A stretch of 64,000 bases of DNA from Psychromonas aquimarina ATCC BAA-1526. Lineage in GTDB: Bacteria > Pseudomonadota > Gammaproteobacteria > Enterobacterales > Psychromonadaceae. Position 1 is the first letter of the stretch. Every line of letters begins with the position of its first letter. Below, one piece after another: positions 55,868-64,000 of the stretch. The translations under genes were made by a program, and so were the position numbers. The stretch spans positions 110,293 through 174,292 of the forward strand of contig NZ_KE386793.1 of NCBI RefSeq assembly GCF_000428725.1, written 5' to 3'. Under the pieces are notes generated by a model. It was not told where the DNA came from. It ran no database searches and was given only the letters and a program-made list of their open reading frames with translations.

Positions 55868-56671
55868 ATTTCTATTCAGATCACAACTCCCGAATTTGAA
55901 CTGTTCCGCAATTTTATCCATCAGCATGCGGGCATTGATTTATCTCCTGCTAAAAAAGTGATGGTCGGCGGACGCCTGCAGAAAAGAGTAAACCATTATC
56001 AGCTTGCCAGCTACGAGCAGTATTATCATATGGCAACCCACCCGGATAATGATCAGGAATTACAGTTATTAGTCGATATATTAACCACTAATGAAACATA
56101 TTTTTTCCGCGAACCAAAACATTTTACCTATTTTGAAAAAGAAATATTAGGCAAATGGAAAACTGGCCATTTTAAAGTCTGGAGTGCCGCCAGCTCCAGC
56201 GGTGAAGAAGCTTATTCACTGGCTATGCTGCTGGCTGAAAAATCAGGAACAAAAACCTGGGATATATTAGCTACAGATTTAAACCGGGACGTTTTAACAA
56301 AAGCATCGCGGGGTATTTACGGCATGAATCGAGTGGAGCTGCTGGATCCCTATTTAATGAATAAATACTGCCTGAAAGGGGTTCGTTCACAGCAGGGGTT
56401 ATTTTGTATCGCTGACAAGTTAAAACAGAAGGTCAGTTTTCACCGTTTGAATTTAACCCTGAGTCTGCCCCGTAAAATAGCTATGTTTGATGTTATTTTT
56501 CTGCGTAATGTGCTTATCTATTTCAACAATGAAACAAAGAAAAAGGTCGTTGAACAGCTTATTTCAAAGTTGAAACCCGGAGGTTATTTTTTTATCAGTC
56601 ATTCAGAAACTTTATCCCGGGTAACCGATAAATTAGTGATGGTAAAACCTTCCATCTATAGAAAAAAATGA
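55868..56671 (+). CDS. cheR: Chemoreceptor methyltransferase CheR, probable ATT start
   Basis: A SAM-dependent enzyme that methylates receptor glutamates. The frame opens after TAG at 55856. The helical N-terminal domain typical of CheR (TPEFELFRNFIHQHAGIDLS, then KKVMVGGRLQKRV) is encoded upstream of the first ATG or GTG. The only codon placed to start it is ATT at 55868, six bases after AGGGG, giving 267 aa, the normal CheR length; a start at GTG 55958 would remove 30 conserved residues. The SAM-binding part has WSAASSSGEEAYSLAM, LATDLNRDVL and FLRNVLIYFN. Its stop overlaps the cheD ATG. A sequencing error or recent frameshift at the start cannot be excluded. Confidence 0.85.
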   Translation: MSIQITTPEFELFRNFIHQHAGIDLSPAKKVMVGGRLQKRVNHYQLASYEQYYHMATHPDNDQELQLLVDILTTNETYFFREPKHFTYFEKEILGKWKTGHFKVWSAASSSGEEAYSLAMLLAEKSGTKTWDILATDLNRDVLTKASRGIYGMNRVELLDPYLMNKYCLKGVRSQQGLFCIADKLKQKVSFHRLNLTLSLPRKIAMFDVIFLRNVLIYFNNETKKKVVEQLISKLKPGGYFFISHSETLSRVTDKLVMVKPSIYRKK

Positions 56672-57237
56672 ATATTCAGCCTTATAAAAACTCTAAGAGA
56701 ATCATTATTGAGCCTGGCGAATATTATGTAAGTTCAAATCAGGAAGTTATTTCGACATTGCTAGGCTCCTGCGTAGCGGCCTGTTTGTACGATCCTGTAA
56801 GGGGGGTAACGGGTATGAATCATTTTTTATTAGCGTACCGCAGCCGTCAGGATCCGTATCTAAAACTCAATTCAGAAGCGGGGCGTTACGGTGTTCATGC
56901 GATGGAGTTGTTAATTCATTCGATGGTGCTGAGAGGGGCCAAAAAGCGTCACTTAAAAGCAAAATGTTTCGGCGGCGGAGATGTGTTAAGTATTGCGGAA
57001 TCATCGTGGGAAAACAGGGGGATTGGTGATGTTAATGTGGATTTTATTCATAAGTATTTAAAATCAGAAAAAATCCCCCTGATCAGCTCCTCTTTAGGCG
57101 GGAGGCATGGGCGCAATATTCATTTTATGGGCCATGACTTTTCTGTGTTTATGAAAAAAATTAATTCTGGAGTTGAGCATCAAGTACAGCTGGAAGAAAA
57201 AAAATACTGGAAAAAAGTATTACAAAGCATGAAATAA
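56668..57237 (+). CDS. cheD: Receptor glutamine deamidase CheD
   Basis: It deamidates receptor glutamines and in some species aids CheC-type phosphatases. The 189-aa protein shows the catalytic cysteine C35 in STLLGSCVAACLYD, the histidine H52 in TGMNHFLL, and KCFGGGDVLS plus LGGRHGRNIHF. The ATG overlaps the cheR stop (ATGA), so the two genes are translationally coupled. Confidence 0.94.
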   Translation: MNIQPYKNSKRIIIEPGEYYVSSNQEVISTLLGSCVAACLYDPVRGVTGMNHFLLAYRSRQDPYLKLNSEAGRYGVHAMELLIHSMVLRGAKKRHLKAKCFGGGDVLSIAESSWENRGIGDVNVDFIHKYLKSEKIPLISSSLGGRHGRNIHFMGHDFSVFMKKINSGVEHQVQLEEKKYWKKVLQSMK

Positions 57238-57320
57238 AAGGTGCTGAATCAGCTTAGAGACCTAAGTTGTGTGGATATTTTATATTCAGCAGGATTGAAT
57301 ATTAGCAGAGAGAACAGGCT

Positions 57321-58349
57321 ATGATAAAGATCTTTATTATTGATGATTCAGCCGTAGTACGACAGGTATTAACACAGGTGCTCAACAGTATTGGCGGGTT
57401 TAAAGTTATCGGATCTGCATCGGATCCCGTTTTTGCTCTGAAAAAACTGCCGGCAGACTGGCCGGATGTCATTGTACTGGATATTGAGATGCCGAGAATG
57501 GACGGTATTACTTTTTTAAAAAAACTGATGCAGGAAAGACCAACTCCAGTGGTTATCTGCTCTACGTTGACCACTAAGGGCGCCGCGGTTGTAATGGAGG
57601 CGATGAGTGCTGGAGCGGTCGATATTATTACTAAACCCACGGTAAACTTAAAAGATTTTTTACAGGAATCAAGAATTTTAATGAGTAATGCTATTCAGGG
57701 GGCCGCCCAGGCTAGTGTTAAACCTGTCAGCACAACAGATCTGCAGCCTATTGTGCTTAAAGCGCCGGTCAGAGCTATGGCCGAGACGACAGACAGACTG
57801 GTTGCACTGGGGGCATCAACGGGAGGGACGCAGGCAATAGAGTATATTTTAACGCGTTTACCTAAAACGTCGCCCGGTATGGTCATTGTTCAGCATATGC
57901 CGGAAGCATTTACCGCTTCATTTGCACAGCGTTTGAACAATATCTGTCAGGTCAGCATTAAAGAGGCTAAAAATAATGATCGCGTTATCCCGGGTTTGGT
58001 TTTGATTGCACCCGGCGGAAAGCATCTTCTGTTAAGGCGCAGCGGTGCCCAGTACCGTGTTGAGGTCAAAGACGGTCCGCTGGTGACCCGTCATAGACCT
58101 TCGGTGAATGTACTGTTCCGTTCAGTCGCGACGGCTGCCGGCAGTAATGCTGTCGGCATTATCATGACAGGAATGGGCGATGACGGTGCTAAAGGAATGA
58201 AAGAGCTGCATGAAGCGGGTGGTAAAACTATCGCTCAGGATGAACAGTCAAGTGTGGTTTACGGTATGCCTAAAGAGGCGGTAAAACTAGGCGGAGTCGA
58301 CAAAGAGATACCATTGAGTGAAATTCCAGAGTTTATTATGTCCTGCTGA
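57321..58349 (+). CDS. cheB: Protein-glutamate methylesterase CheB
   Basis: It removes methyl groups from receptors once phosphorylated by CheA. The receiver domain has D54 in [12 protein letters not shown]; the C-terminal esterase has the triad S166 (LGASTGGT), H192 (VQHMPEAFT) and D287 ([10 protein letters not shown]), matching E. coli CheB positions. The 342 aa are normal. It is the last gene of the cluster, 83 nt after cheD and before a long hairpin. Confidence 0.96.
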   Translation: MIKIFIIDDSAVVRQVLTQVLNSIGGFKVIGSASDPVFALKKLPADWPDVIVLDIEMPRMDGITFLKKLMQERPTPVVICSTLTTKGAAVVMEAMSAGAVDIITKPTVNLKDFLQESRILMSNAIQGAAQASVKPVSTTDLQPIVLKAPVRAMAETTDRLVALGASTGGTQAIEYILTRLPKTSPGMVIVQHMPEAFTASFAQRLNNICQVSIKEAKNNDRVIPGLVLIAPGGKHLLLRRSGAQYRVEVKDGPLVTRHRPSVNVLFRSVATAAGSNAVGIIMTGMGDDGAKGMKELHEAGGKTIAQDEQSSVVYGMPKEAVKLGGVDKEIPLSEIPEFIMSC

Positions 58350-58378
58350 TTTATTTTTAACATCTATTAACAGTTTAT

Positions 58379-58422
58379 TTGAATTGCGCAGCTCCTGTAA
58401 ACAGGGATGCTGCGCAGTTCAA
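58379..58422. repeat. Long hairpin after the chemosensory cluster
   Basis: A 14-bp stem with one G-U pair (58379-58392 with 58409-58422) and an inner CCTGT/ACAGG pair. No T-run follows, so it is a weak terminator, perhaps a transcript-end or stability element. The remaining sequence to 58716 holds no recognised gene. Confidence 0.55.
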
Positions 58423-58716
58423 TGTAACCGTTATTCGGCAGTTTCTGACGGAGCTGTGCATTCTGTCTTTAATACCAAATCCAATAATTTTCTATTCATT
58501 TATGCTGGTTAAAATGAATGCTAGCTTCGTTATTGATTTTGTAATTAGAGCAACTAGTTACCGCAATCAATGCCTTGCTTTCATCCATTTTTCCTATGCC
58601 GTTATTTAGATTTTCTATTATTCATTTAACCCTGCTGTTTATTCTTAGATAAAGCCCTGTTGTGAATCGCTAACCTAGTGTATAAAAAGGGGGAAATAAT
58701 AAATCAGGGAAAGTAA

Positions 58717-59094
58717 GTGAATAAACTGCAGTTAACCTTAATTCGAGGCCTGCCCGGCAGCGGTAAATCCACCTTAGCTAAAACTATCAATGCAGTGCAT
58801 CTTGAGGCTGATATGTATTTTATCCAGGCCGATGGTGGTTATCTGTTTGATCCTGTGCTTTTAAAAGAGGCGCATCAGTGGTGTCAGGAGCAGTGCCGCG
58901 TTCATCTTGAACAGGGAAAAAATGTAGTGGTTGCTAATACATTTGTCAGGCACTGGGAAATACAGCCTTATCGGCAGCTGGCCGAAGAGACTAAAGCAAG
59001 GTTAATTATTAAAACCTGCCGCGGAAATTACGCTAATATTCACGGCGTATCACAGCAGACAATTAACAAGATGAAACGTAACTGGCAGGTTTAA
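58717..59094 (+). CDS. P-loop kinase-like ATPase (AAA_33 type)
   Basis: A 125-aa nucleotide-binding protein with Walker A GLPGSGKS (11-18), a HLEADMYF stretch after it and VVVANTFVRHWE in the second part, as in small kinase-like proteins related to polynucleotide kinases and the N-terminal part of zeta toxins. It starts at a GTG with AGGG upstream. The substrate is unknown. No antitoxin-like partner is adjacent, which argues against a toxin pair. Confidence 0.75.
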   Translation: MNKLQLTLIRGLPGSGKSTLAKTINAVHLEADMYFIQADGGYLFDPVLLKEAHQWCQEQCRVHLEQGKNVVVANTFVRHWEIQPYRQLAEETKARLIIKTCRGNYANIHGVSQQTINKMKRNWQV

Positions 59095-59147
59095 GCCTTG
59101 TTATTAATTTATTAATTTTTCGGCCTGAATATGACTAGCAGAAATAT

Positions 59148-59966
59148 ATGAACGAATTAAACTGGATTATTGAGCCTCTAACTCTGCTTGCGCAGGGGTT
59201 GAGTTTATTTACTGTGCTGACGGCTGTTTTATATCTGCTGCAGCGTTTAGTATTTTCTTTGATGTCTGCTAATCTGGGCGGAAAATCGGTTTATATCAGT
59301 GCAGTTATCGGCACACCGGTGCATGAACTTAGTCATGCACTTGCCTGTATTCTCTTTACTCATAAAATCAAAAAAATAGTTTTTTTTAATCCTGACGGGC
59401 ACGGCACACTAGGATATGTAAATCACTCCTACAACAGTCTTAACCCCTGGCAGGTATTAGGTAACTTTTTTATCGGAATAGCCCCTCTGTTCGGTGGTTT
59501 GCTGGTTGTGTATTTACTGACACTTCTTCTCTTACCCGATGGTGACAGTTTATTGAAACTGCTTGCTTTGAGCAGTCAGAGCAACCTTACAGACTATTCA
59601 TTTTCTGCAGCTGTTGAGCTTATGCACAATTTGTGGGTTGTACTGCTGACAAACTATCAAAGGGAGCCTTTAACCGTTCTGTTATGGTTTTATTTAAGCG
59701 CATCAGTATCATTACATCTGTCACCTTCACCGGAAGATCTAAAAGGCGGTTTTAGTGGATTTTTATGCTTTCTGCTGCTGATTATTTCAGGGCATCTGTG
59801 CAGCAGCTATTTTGATGTTCCCTATTTAGATTACTTATCTTTACAGCACCTGGGCAGCCGCCTGAATCCTATCGCTGTCTTGTATCTAATATGCATTGTG
59901 CTGGCATTAACACTGTTTATAGTTATGCTCCTGATCAAAGGTTTTCTACTGTTAATTCGCAGCTGA
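59148..59966 (+). CDS. Multi-pass membrane protein with HELSH motif, putative metalloprotease-like
   Basis: A 272-aa protein with about six hydrophobic segments. H59-E60-L-S-H63 stands in IGTPVHELSHALACILF, partly within the membrane, and is followed by NPWQVLGNFFIGIAPLFGG, which could supply the third ligand region of an M50-like intramembrane zinc protease. I do not recognise the exact family. Similar membrane proteins with HExxH may have non-proteolytic roles. It is probably transcribed alone or with the P-loop gene 53 nt upstream. The 326 bp after it are AT-rich with no gene seen. Confidence 0.6.
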   Translation: MNELNWIIEPLTLLAQGLSLFTVLTAVLYLLQRLVFSLMSANLGGKSVYISAVIGTPVHELSHALACILFTHKIKKIVFFNPDGHGTLGYVNHSYNSLNPWQVLGNFFIGIAPLFGGLLVVYLLTLLLLPDGDSLLKLLALSSQSNLTDYSFSAAVELMHNLWVVLLTNYQREPLTVLLWFYLSASVSLHLSPSPEDLKGGFSGFLCFLLLIISGHLCSSYFDVPYLDYLSLQHLGSRLNPIAVLYLICIVLALTLFIVMLLIKGFLLLIRS

Positions 59967-60292
59967 TAACTGCCTCGCTAAAAATTAACAACATAATTTG
60001 TAAACGTATAACATAAAGTTACGGCAATTTTTACTGAGTTGATCTTGCTCACGCTATTTGTTTTAGCCAGTCAATAAACTTCTTTTTAAGTATTAGTTCA
60101 CAAGGTCACAGTATGCAGTAATTATATACGGCTTGAATGGCTGTATTTATTAGTTGGGCTACATTTATCTTTTAAAATGTTTTTGCCTGCCGCTCCTCTC
60201 TTATTTTGCTTCGCGATAGTGCTGAAGGCTTTTTTATTTTCAAACGGGTTTGCATGATAATTTTCCTGCAAAGCTATACATAGGACGTACTG

Positions 60293-62203
60293 ATGAAATT
60301 TTTAAATTCACTTTCTATTCAAAACAGACTGGTTATTGCCATGCTGACGGCTGTTATTATATCTACTAGTGTGGTGGGTTTTGTCGGTCACTCTAAAGCC
60401 AAAGATCTGCTTGTTTCCCGACTGCAGCAGTCTGATTTACCCAACCTGCTGCAGCGTGTCCGTAATGCGGTTGACGGTGATATATCGAAAATGAAAGTAC
60501 TGACCCAAACGATTGCAACGAATCCGTTTATTCTTGACTGGGTTAACGGCGGTGCAGATCCTGCTCAAGAAGCGGCTGTGATTAAAATGCTCAGCACCAT
60601 TACTAAGGATAATAATTTAAGTAATGCTTCTTTTGCCGACAGGGAAACCTATAAGTACTGGAATCAAAACGGGTTTCTTCGTGTTCTTAAAAACGATAAT
60701 TTTGACGGCTGGTTTTTTGCGTTTAAAAACAGTGGTCAGGCTGAATCGGCAAGCACTTATACCGAACAAAATGGTGATGTGAATGTGTTTGTTAATTACC
60801 AGGATCTTAACGGTAGAGGAACTTCGGGTGTATCAAAGTCATTTAACGATATGGTTGCTTACTTAAACAGCTTTAAGATTGAAGAAACCGGATTCGTTTA
60901 TCTTGTTGATAATACGGGACTGGTAAAAGTACATAAAGATAAAGAGAAAAGCGACAAAGTTAAACTTTCTGCAATATACGATAACATCAATGTACAGTCA
61001 CTTTTATCCAGACAGGGTTTTGCATTTCAGGAAACTGATGATCTGATTGTGGCTGCCAGTTATATATCAAGTCTGGACTGGTATGTTGTGGCTGAAGTGC
61101 CGAAAGCAGAGCTTTATACAGGTTTGAACGAGTCGCGTAATTATATGCTGATGTGCTTTGTGATTATCGTTGTACTGTTTATCTTTATCAGTATTATTTT
61201 AGCTAAAAGTTTAACCAGACCGGTTAATGAGTTAGCTGAAGTATTTAAAGAGTTAGGTGAAGGAGAAGGCGATCTAAGTTACCGCTTAAGTGAGACCGGT
61301 AGTGATGAAGTTTCCCGTCTGGCACGTGGTTTTAATGCCTTTATTAGTAATATCCATACTGTGGTAGCTGATGTTTCGGCAACCTCAACAGACGTTCGTC
61401 AGGCATCACAGAAAGTTTCTCAAGGTGCAGACCAGTCAAGACAGGAAGCAGAAGGGCAGCGTGATATTGCTACGCAGGTGGCAACAGCAATTAGCGAAAT
61501 GGGATCAACCATTTCAGAAATTGCCGCTAATGCAACCCATGCCGCCGATGCAACCAATGAAGCAACAACTCAGGCGGAAGATGCGCAGTTAGTTGTTCAA
61601 GAGTCAACGCAGAGTATTCATGAGATGGCGGAAAATATGGAATCGGTTTCTGTTACTATCGAATCTTTAGCGGATAAAAGTAATGCTATCAGCAGTGTGC
61701 TGGATGTGATCCGCAGTATTTCCGAGCAGACTAATTTACTGGCATTAAATGCGGCCATTGAAGCTGCACGAGCTGGTGAACAGGGACGAGGCTTTGCTGT
61801 TGTGGCGGATGAAGTAAGAAGCCTTGCTAAGCGGGCAAGTGAATCAACCGATGAAATTCATCAGATGATCACGCTGCTGCAGAACGACTCTAAGTTAGCA
61901 GTAGACGGTGTAAGACAAAGTAAAGAAAAAGCTGAAATCGGTATGACAGGTGCGCAGCGGACCAATGATGCACTTAATGAAATAGTACAGAACATTCAGC
62001 AGCTGTCAGATCTTAATACACAAGTTGCTACAGCAACGGAAGAACAGTCTGTTGTGGTCAGTGAAATTAATGTTCATGTTCATGCGATCAGCGACAGTAC
62101 TGAAAACAGTGCAACAACTTCAGCGGATATGGCATCTTCAAGTGAATCGCTTAGCGCGATGGCTAAGAGCCTGGACAGCCTGGTTGCTCGATTTAAAATA
62201 TAA
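60293..62203 (+). CDS. Methyl-accepting chemotaxis protein, Cache-type sensor
   Basis: A 636-aa receptor: membrane segment about 12-32, large periplasmic domain about 35-280 ([59 protein letters not shown]), second membrane segment about 281-303, HAMP, and the signalling domain ([20 protein letters not shown]). The pattern fits dCache_1. The C-terminus (LVARFKI) lacks a docking pentapeptide. It stands outside the che cluster and probably feeds the main chemotaxis array. Confidence 0.92.
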   Translation: MKFLNSLSIQNRLVIAMLTAVIISTSVVGFVGHSKAKDLLVSRLQQSDLPNLLQRVRNAVDGDISKMKVLTQTIATNPFILDWVNGGADPAQEAAVIKMLSTITKDNNLSNASFADRETYKYWNQNGFLRVLKNDNFDGWFFAFKNSGQAESASTYTEQNGDVNVFVNYQDLNGRGTSGVSKSFNDMVAYLNSFKIEETGFVYLVDNTGLVKVHKDKEKSDKVKLSAIYDNINVQSLLSRQGFAFQETDDLIVAASYISSLDWYVVAEVPKAELYTGLNESRNYMLMCFVIIVVLFIFISIILAKSLTRPVNELAEVFKELGEGEGDLSYRLSETGSDEVSRLARGFNAFISNIHTVVADVSATSTDVRQASQKVSQGADQSRQEAEGQRDIATQVATAISEMGSTISEIAANATHAADATNEATTQAEDAQLVVQESTQSIHEMAENMESVSVTIESLADKSNAISSVLDVIRSISEQTNLLALNAAIEAARAGEQGRGFAVVADEVRSLAKRASESTDEIHQMITLLQNDSKLAVDGVRQSKEKAEIGMTGAQRTNDALNEIVQNIQQLSDLNTQVATATEEQSVVVSEINVHVHAISDSTENSATTSADMASSSESLSAMAKSLDSLVARFKI

Positions 62204-62333
62204 AAAGTATGCGGGTGTTGGTGCAGACTTAGCTGTCTGCATCAGTATTTAGGGCAGAAAACACTGCCGTATGAATCTTATGTAACAAAGATTAAATATT
62301 CTGTTTTTATAACGTAAAATAGTTCTGCTTGTG

Positions 62334-62407
62334 TATAATGCCCGCTCATTTTTTCAAGCACAGATAATAAACGGACCTTATTATTAAATTTAATCAATAA
62401 GGCCGTT
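62334..62407 (+). promoter_or_regulatory. -10 element and leader hairpin before a two-ORF small-protein unit
   Basis: A perfect TATAAT lies at 62334-62339; the -35 is weak. A 12-bp hairpin with one bulged A follows (62370-62382 with 62396-62407), and its 3' arm contains the AAGG that would be the ribosome-binding site of the 25-codon ORF at 62410. Folding would therefore block translation. Confidence 0.45.
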
Positions 62408-62409
62408 CC

Positions 62410-62487
62410 ATGTACAAGATTTTCCAGCCACAATTTCAAGCCGCTGAAACACATTTTACTTCCATATATAAGGAAGAGCTAAAATGA
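62410..62487 (+). CDS. 25-codon upstream ORF overlapping the 78-aa gene
   Basis: The ATG at 62410 has AAGG seven bases upstream and opens 25 codons (MYKIFQPQFQAAETHFTSIY at the start) that end in TGA overlapping the next ATG (ATGA). The overlap suggests translational coupling to the 78-aa gene. It could be a leader peptide. No homologue is recognised. Confidence 0.45.
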   Translation: MYKIFQPQFQAAETHFTSIYKEELK

Positions 62488-62720
62488 TGCATAGCGAAAA
62501 TATCATCTCATTATATTCAAGAAAAATACTTGCCCAGGTTTGTTTTCAGGCTGAAAAGCATCGTTTAAGTCTGCGTCCCTGTGAAGGTGAAGCTTTACCT
62601 GAAACTGCCAATATTGAATGTTATAAAGATTTAAGTGAGTTTACCGCGGGACAGAGAATTGAAGTGGAAGTTATTGAGATGAACAGTGCTAACGGTAACT
62701 CTTATTTCTACAGTTATTAA
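62484..62720 (+). CDS. Small hypothetical protein, 78 aa
   Basis: No family is recognised. The start has GGAAGAG upstream at good spacing, and that site can pair with CTTCC about 13 bases before it, leaving a small hairpin. The protein is soluble, slightly acidic, with IISLYSRKILAQVCFQAEKH and a beta-rich end (GQRIEVEVIEMNSANGNSYF), which might be a small OB- or SH3-like fold. The stop codon adjoins the left end of the MITE-like element. Confidence 0.6.
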   Translation: MMHSENIISLYSRKILAQVCFQAEKHRLSLRPCEGEALPETANIECYKDLSEFTAGQRIEVEVIEMNSANGNSYFYSY

Positions 62721-62983
62721 TATACCCATGCTGCCTCAATATGCTTTGTCAGGCGCTAGCTTGGACACCAGAGCAAGGCACAATATGAGGTAATTGTTAT
62801 TCACTTTTCGATTGTTGCAACGCAGGGCTGTTTTTCGAGCTAGTGCCCCGTAGGGCAAGGCAACTTGCACCAATCTGCGTTGTTATAAAACCTCTATGTA
62901 GAATAACTATACTTCAATTTTATGCCTAGCATCCCGGCACAATTTGCCTTGCTGACTTTGCATATTGAAGTAACATGGGTATA
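62721..62983. mobile_element. MITE-like palindromic element, about 263 bp, TA-flanked
   Basis: The ends TATACCCATG (62721-62730) and CATGGGTATA (62974-62983) are perfect inverted repeats, and about 105 bp of each arm align in inverted order with imperfect identity (for example CAATATGC at both ends and GTTATTC within). TACCCATG is flanked by TA on each side, as for TA-target elements of the IS630/mariner type. There is no coding capacity. A half copy lies at 38092-38164. The insertion stands between the 78-aa gene and the yqfB terminator. Confidence 0.8.
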
Positions 62984-62988
62984 AGTAT

Positions 62989-63011
62989 AAAACCGCTGCG
63001 GCAGCGGTTTT
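62989..63011 (-). terminator. Intrinsic terminator of yqfB
   Basis: AAAACCGCTG-CGG-CAGCGGTTTT, a 10-bp stem with a 3-nt loop, with T/A runs on both sides, so probably bidirectional. Confidence 0.9.
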
Positions 63012-63023
63012 ATATTGTCCTGA

Positions 63024-63353
63024 CTAGCTGTCTGCCAGTTTATAAGTCACCATATACAGCTGTTTAATACCCGGGTATATTTCCTGAATTAACTCTTTTA
63101 ATACCGGCAGAGTCATATTTTCCTGCTCGGCATGAAACTGGTTTAGATCATCAAACAGCACCGGCTCAACGGATATGATATCCAGGCTGCAGAATTCACG
63201 GCCTTCTTCTAAAGTAAATACCTTCACTCTGCTGCCCGGCACATAATCACGTTCCGATTCATCGCGCAGTGTGATTGTCTTTTTACCGGCCAGGATATCT
63301 TCTTCAAAACGTGCGAAGAAGAGCATTTCTGTTGGAATAGTTTTGTCTGTCAT
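63024..63353 (-). CDS. yqfB: N(4)-acetylcytidine amidohydrolase (ASCH domain), YqfB
   Basis: A 109-aa ASCH-domain enzyme that hydrolyses N4-acetylcytidine. It matches E. coli YqfB: FFARFEEDILAGKKTITLRD with the catalytic lysine, threonine and arginine, and FHAEQENMTLPVLKELIQEI with the catalytic glutamate, then IYPG. The length is normal. It is divergent from pcm over about 270 bp in which nothing else was recognised. Confidence 0.92.
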   Translation of the reverse strand: MTDKTIPTEMLFFARFEEDILAGKKTITLRDESERDYVPGSRVKVFTLEEGREFCSLDIISVEPVLFDDLNQFHAEQENMTLPVLKELIQEIYPGIKQLYMVTYKLADS

Positions 63354-63623
63354 TATTGTCTCTATCTAAGTAGTTGTTAACTGATATTTGCCAAGTTCTT
63401 TTAAGGCGCTTGTGCTTCTCCGGCTGCCCGGTTCAAGCATAAAAAATCAGTATCTTCCGTTGATTTTAAATAACAATTTTATCATCGCCAGAGTTTATAA
63501 ACCATTACGGGCTGCTCTTGTTTTTTGTCCTTTTGAAACTATTGTTGTATTGATCACTATAAATTAGTCAGACAGCTGGAAAGTTCTCTGAATCGAAACA
63601 CAAAGAAGACGAGTTGAGGCAAT

Positions 63624-64000
63624 ATGGAATATTCAACACTTCGTGAATTAATGGTTGTGCAGCAGATTGCCGCTCGCGGTATCAGCAGTAAGCCCGTTTT
63701 ACAGGCCATGAATACAGTTCCCCGGCATCTGTTTGTCAGTGAGCGGCTGCTCAGTGAAGCCTATGGTGATTTTCCGCTGCCGATTGGTTTAAATCAGACC
63801 ATCTCGCAGCCCTATATTGTCGCATTAATGACTGAGCAGCTGCAGCTGCAGGCCCATCATAAAGTACTGGAAATAGGTACCGGCTGCGGCTATCAGACAG
63901 CTGTGCTGGCTGAAATAGTCGACCAGGTCTACACCATTGAAATAGTGCCGGAGCTGGCGGAACGTGCACGGCAGACTCTGCAGCTGCTTAACTATCACAA
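63624..64000 (+). CDS. pcm: Protein-L-isoaspartate O-methyltransferase, partial
   Basis: A repair enzyme that methylates isoaspartyl residues in damaged proteins. The frame is open to the window end (about 125 aa). Visible parts are VQQIAARGISSKPVLQAMNT, VPRHLFVSE, the substrate loop PLPIGLNQTISQPYIVALMT and the SAM motif VLEIGTGCGYQTAVLAE. The ATG at 63624 has GAGG five bases upstream. In E. coli relatives pcm stands next to surE and nlpD, which here would lie beyond the window or elsewhere. Confidence 0.95.
   Translation, partial: MEYSTLRELMVVQQIAARGISSKPVLQAMNTVPRHLFVSERLLSEAYGDFPLPIGLNQTISQPYIVALMTEQLQLQAHHKVLEIGTGCGYQTAVLAEIVDQVYTIEIVPELAERARQTLQLLNYH

Noticed and set aside
58717-59094. 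Zeta-type toxin
   Set aside because: Only the P-loop part is present in a short protein and no antitoxin gene is adjacent; a general kinase-like protein is a safer call.
1-64000. tRNA, rRNA, CRISPR, prophage or transposase genes
   Set aside because: Scans of the gaps for tRNA T-loop patterns, regularly spaced repeats and phage or transposase motifs found none.

Overview
The window looks like the chromosome of a marine gammaproteobacterium of the Alteromonadales/Vibrionales type; Psychromonas is the nearest guess. The evidence is a norspermidine pathway as in Vibrio, a GlyGly-CTERM protease, proteins close to E. coli PtsG, AlaA, AroG, DbpA, YeiP, EpmC and YqfB, and a moderately AT-rich base composition. 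No rRNA, tRNA, CRISPR array, prophage or transposase gene was seen. The mobile DNA found is one MITE-like palindromic element (62721-62983) and a half copy of it (38092-38164).

Layout. 1-4884 (minus): norspermidine operon (dat, ddc, carboxynorspermidine synthase, nspC cut by the window edge) behind a promoter and a 275-nt leader with a 35-codon ORF and hairpins. 5020-8663 (plus): an OmpR/EnvZ-type two-component system followed by an orphan sugar-binding protein. 9158-19610 (minus): ptsG, dbpA, a secreted trypsin-like protease, a monooxygenase-fold protein, nfeD/qmcA, yeiP (efpL), tusE and a YccS-like membrane protein. 20017-24559 (plus): folD, a protein of two tandem GGDEF-type domains, and a major porin. 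24677-35999: mainly metabolism (alaA, metR, moeA, aroG, cobQ, pdxH, epmC, a thioesterase, an AbgT transporter) plus an outer-membrane barrel protein. 36306-47868: signalling and small genes (two chemoreceptors, a PilZ protein, an HDOD-GAF protein, a GST, an Sfp-type PPTase, a DsbA-family protein, an RNA methyltransferase and several hypotheticals). 48234-58349 (plus): a complete chemosensory cluster: receptor-like protein, CheY, STAS, CheA, a 924-aa receptor, CheW, CheR, CheD, CheB. 58717-64000: a P-loop kinase, a membrane protein with HELSH, another receptor, a two-ORF small-protein unit, the MITE, yqfB and the start of pcm.

How the genes fit together. The window is rich in signal transduction: five receptor-type proteins, CheA/CheW/CheY/CheR/CheB/CheD, a STAS protein, HDOD-GAF, PilZ, tandem GGDEF and a sugar-linked two-component system. 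Norspermidine and c-di-GMP are linked to biofilm control in Vibrio, so the polyamine operon and the GGDEF/PilZ proteins may serve related lifestyle decisions; that link is inference. The items I rate highest are: cheR, whose full N-terminal domain can only be read from an ATT codon (a second possible ATT start lies at 31111); the leader ORF before the norspermidine operon; a receptor-like protein with a CheZ-like QDxxxQ motif; the duplicated-sensor receptor ending in a pentapeptide-like tail; and the MITE family. All family assignments come from reading the sequence, without database searches.
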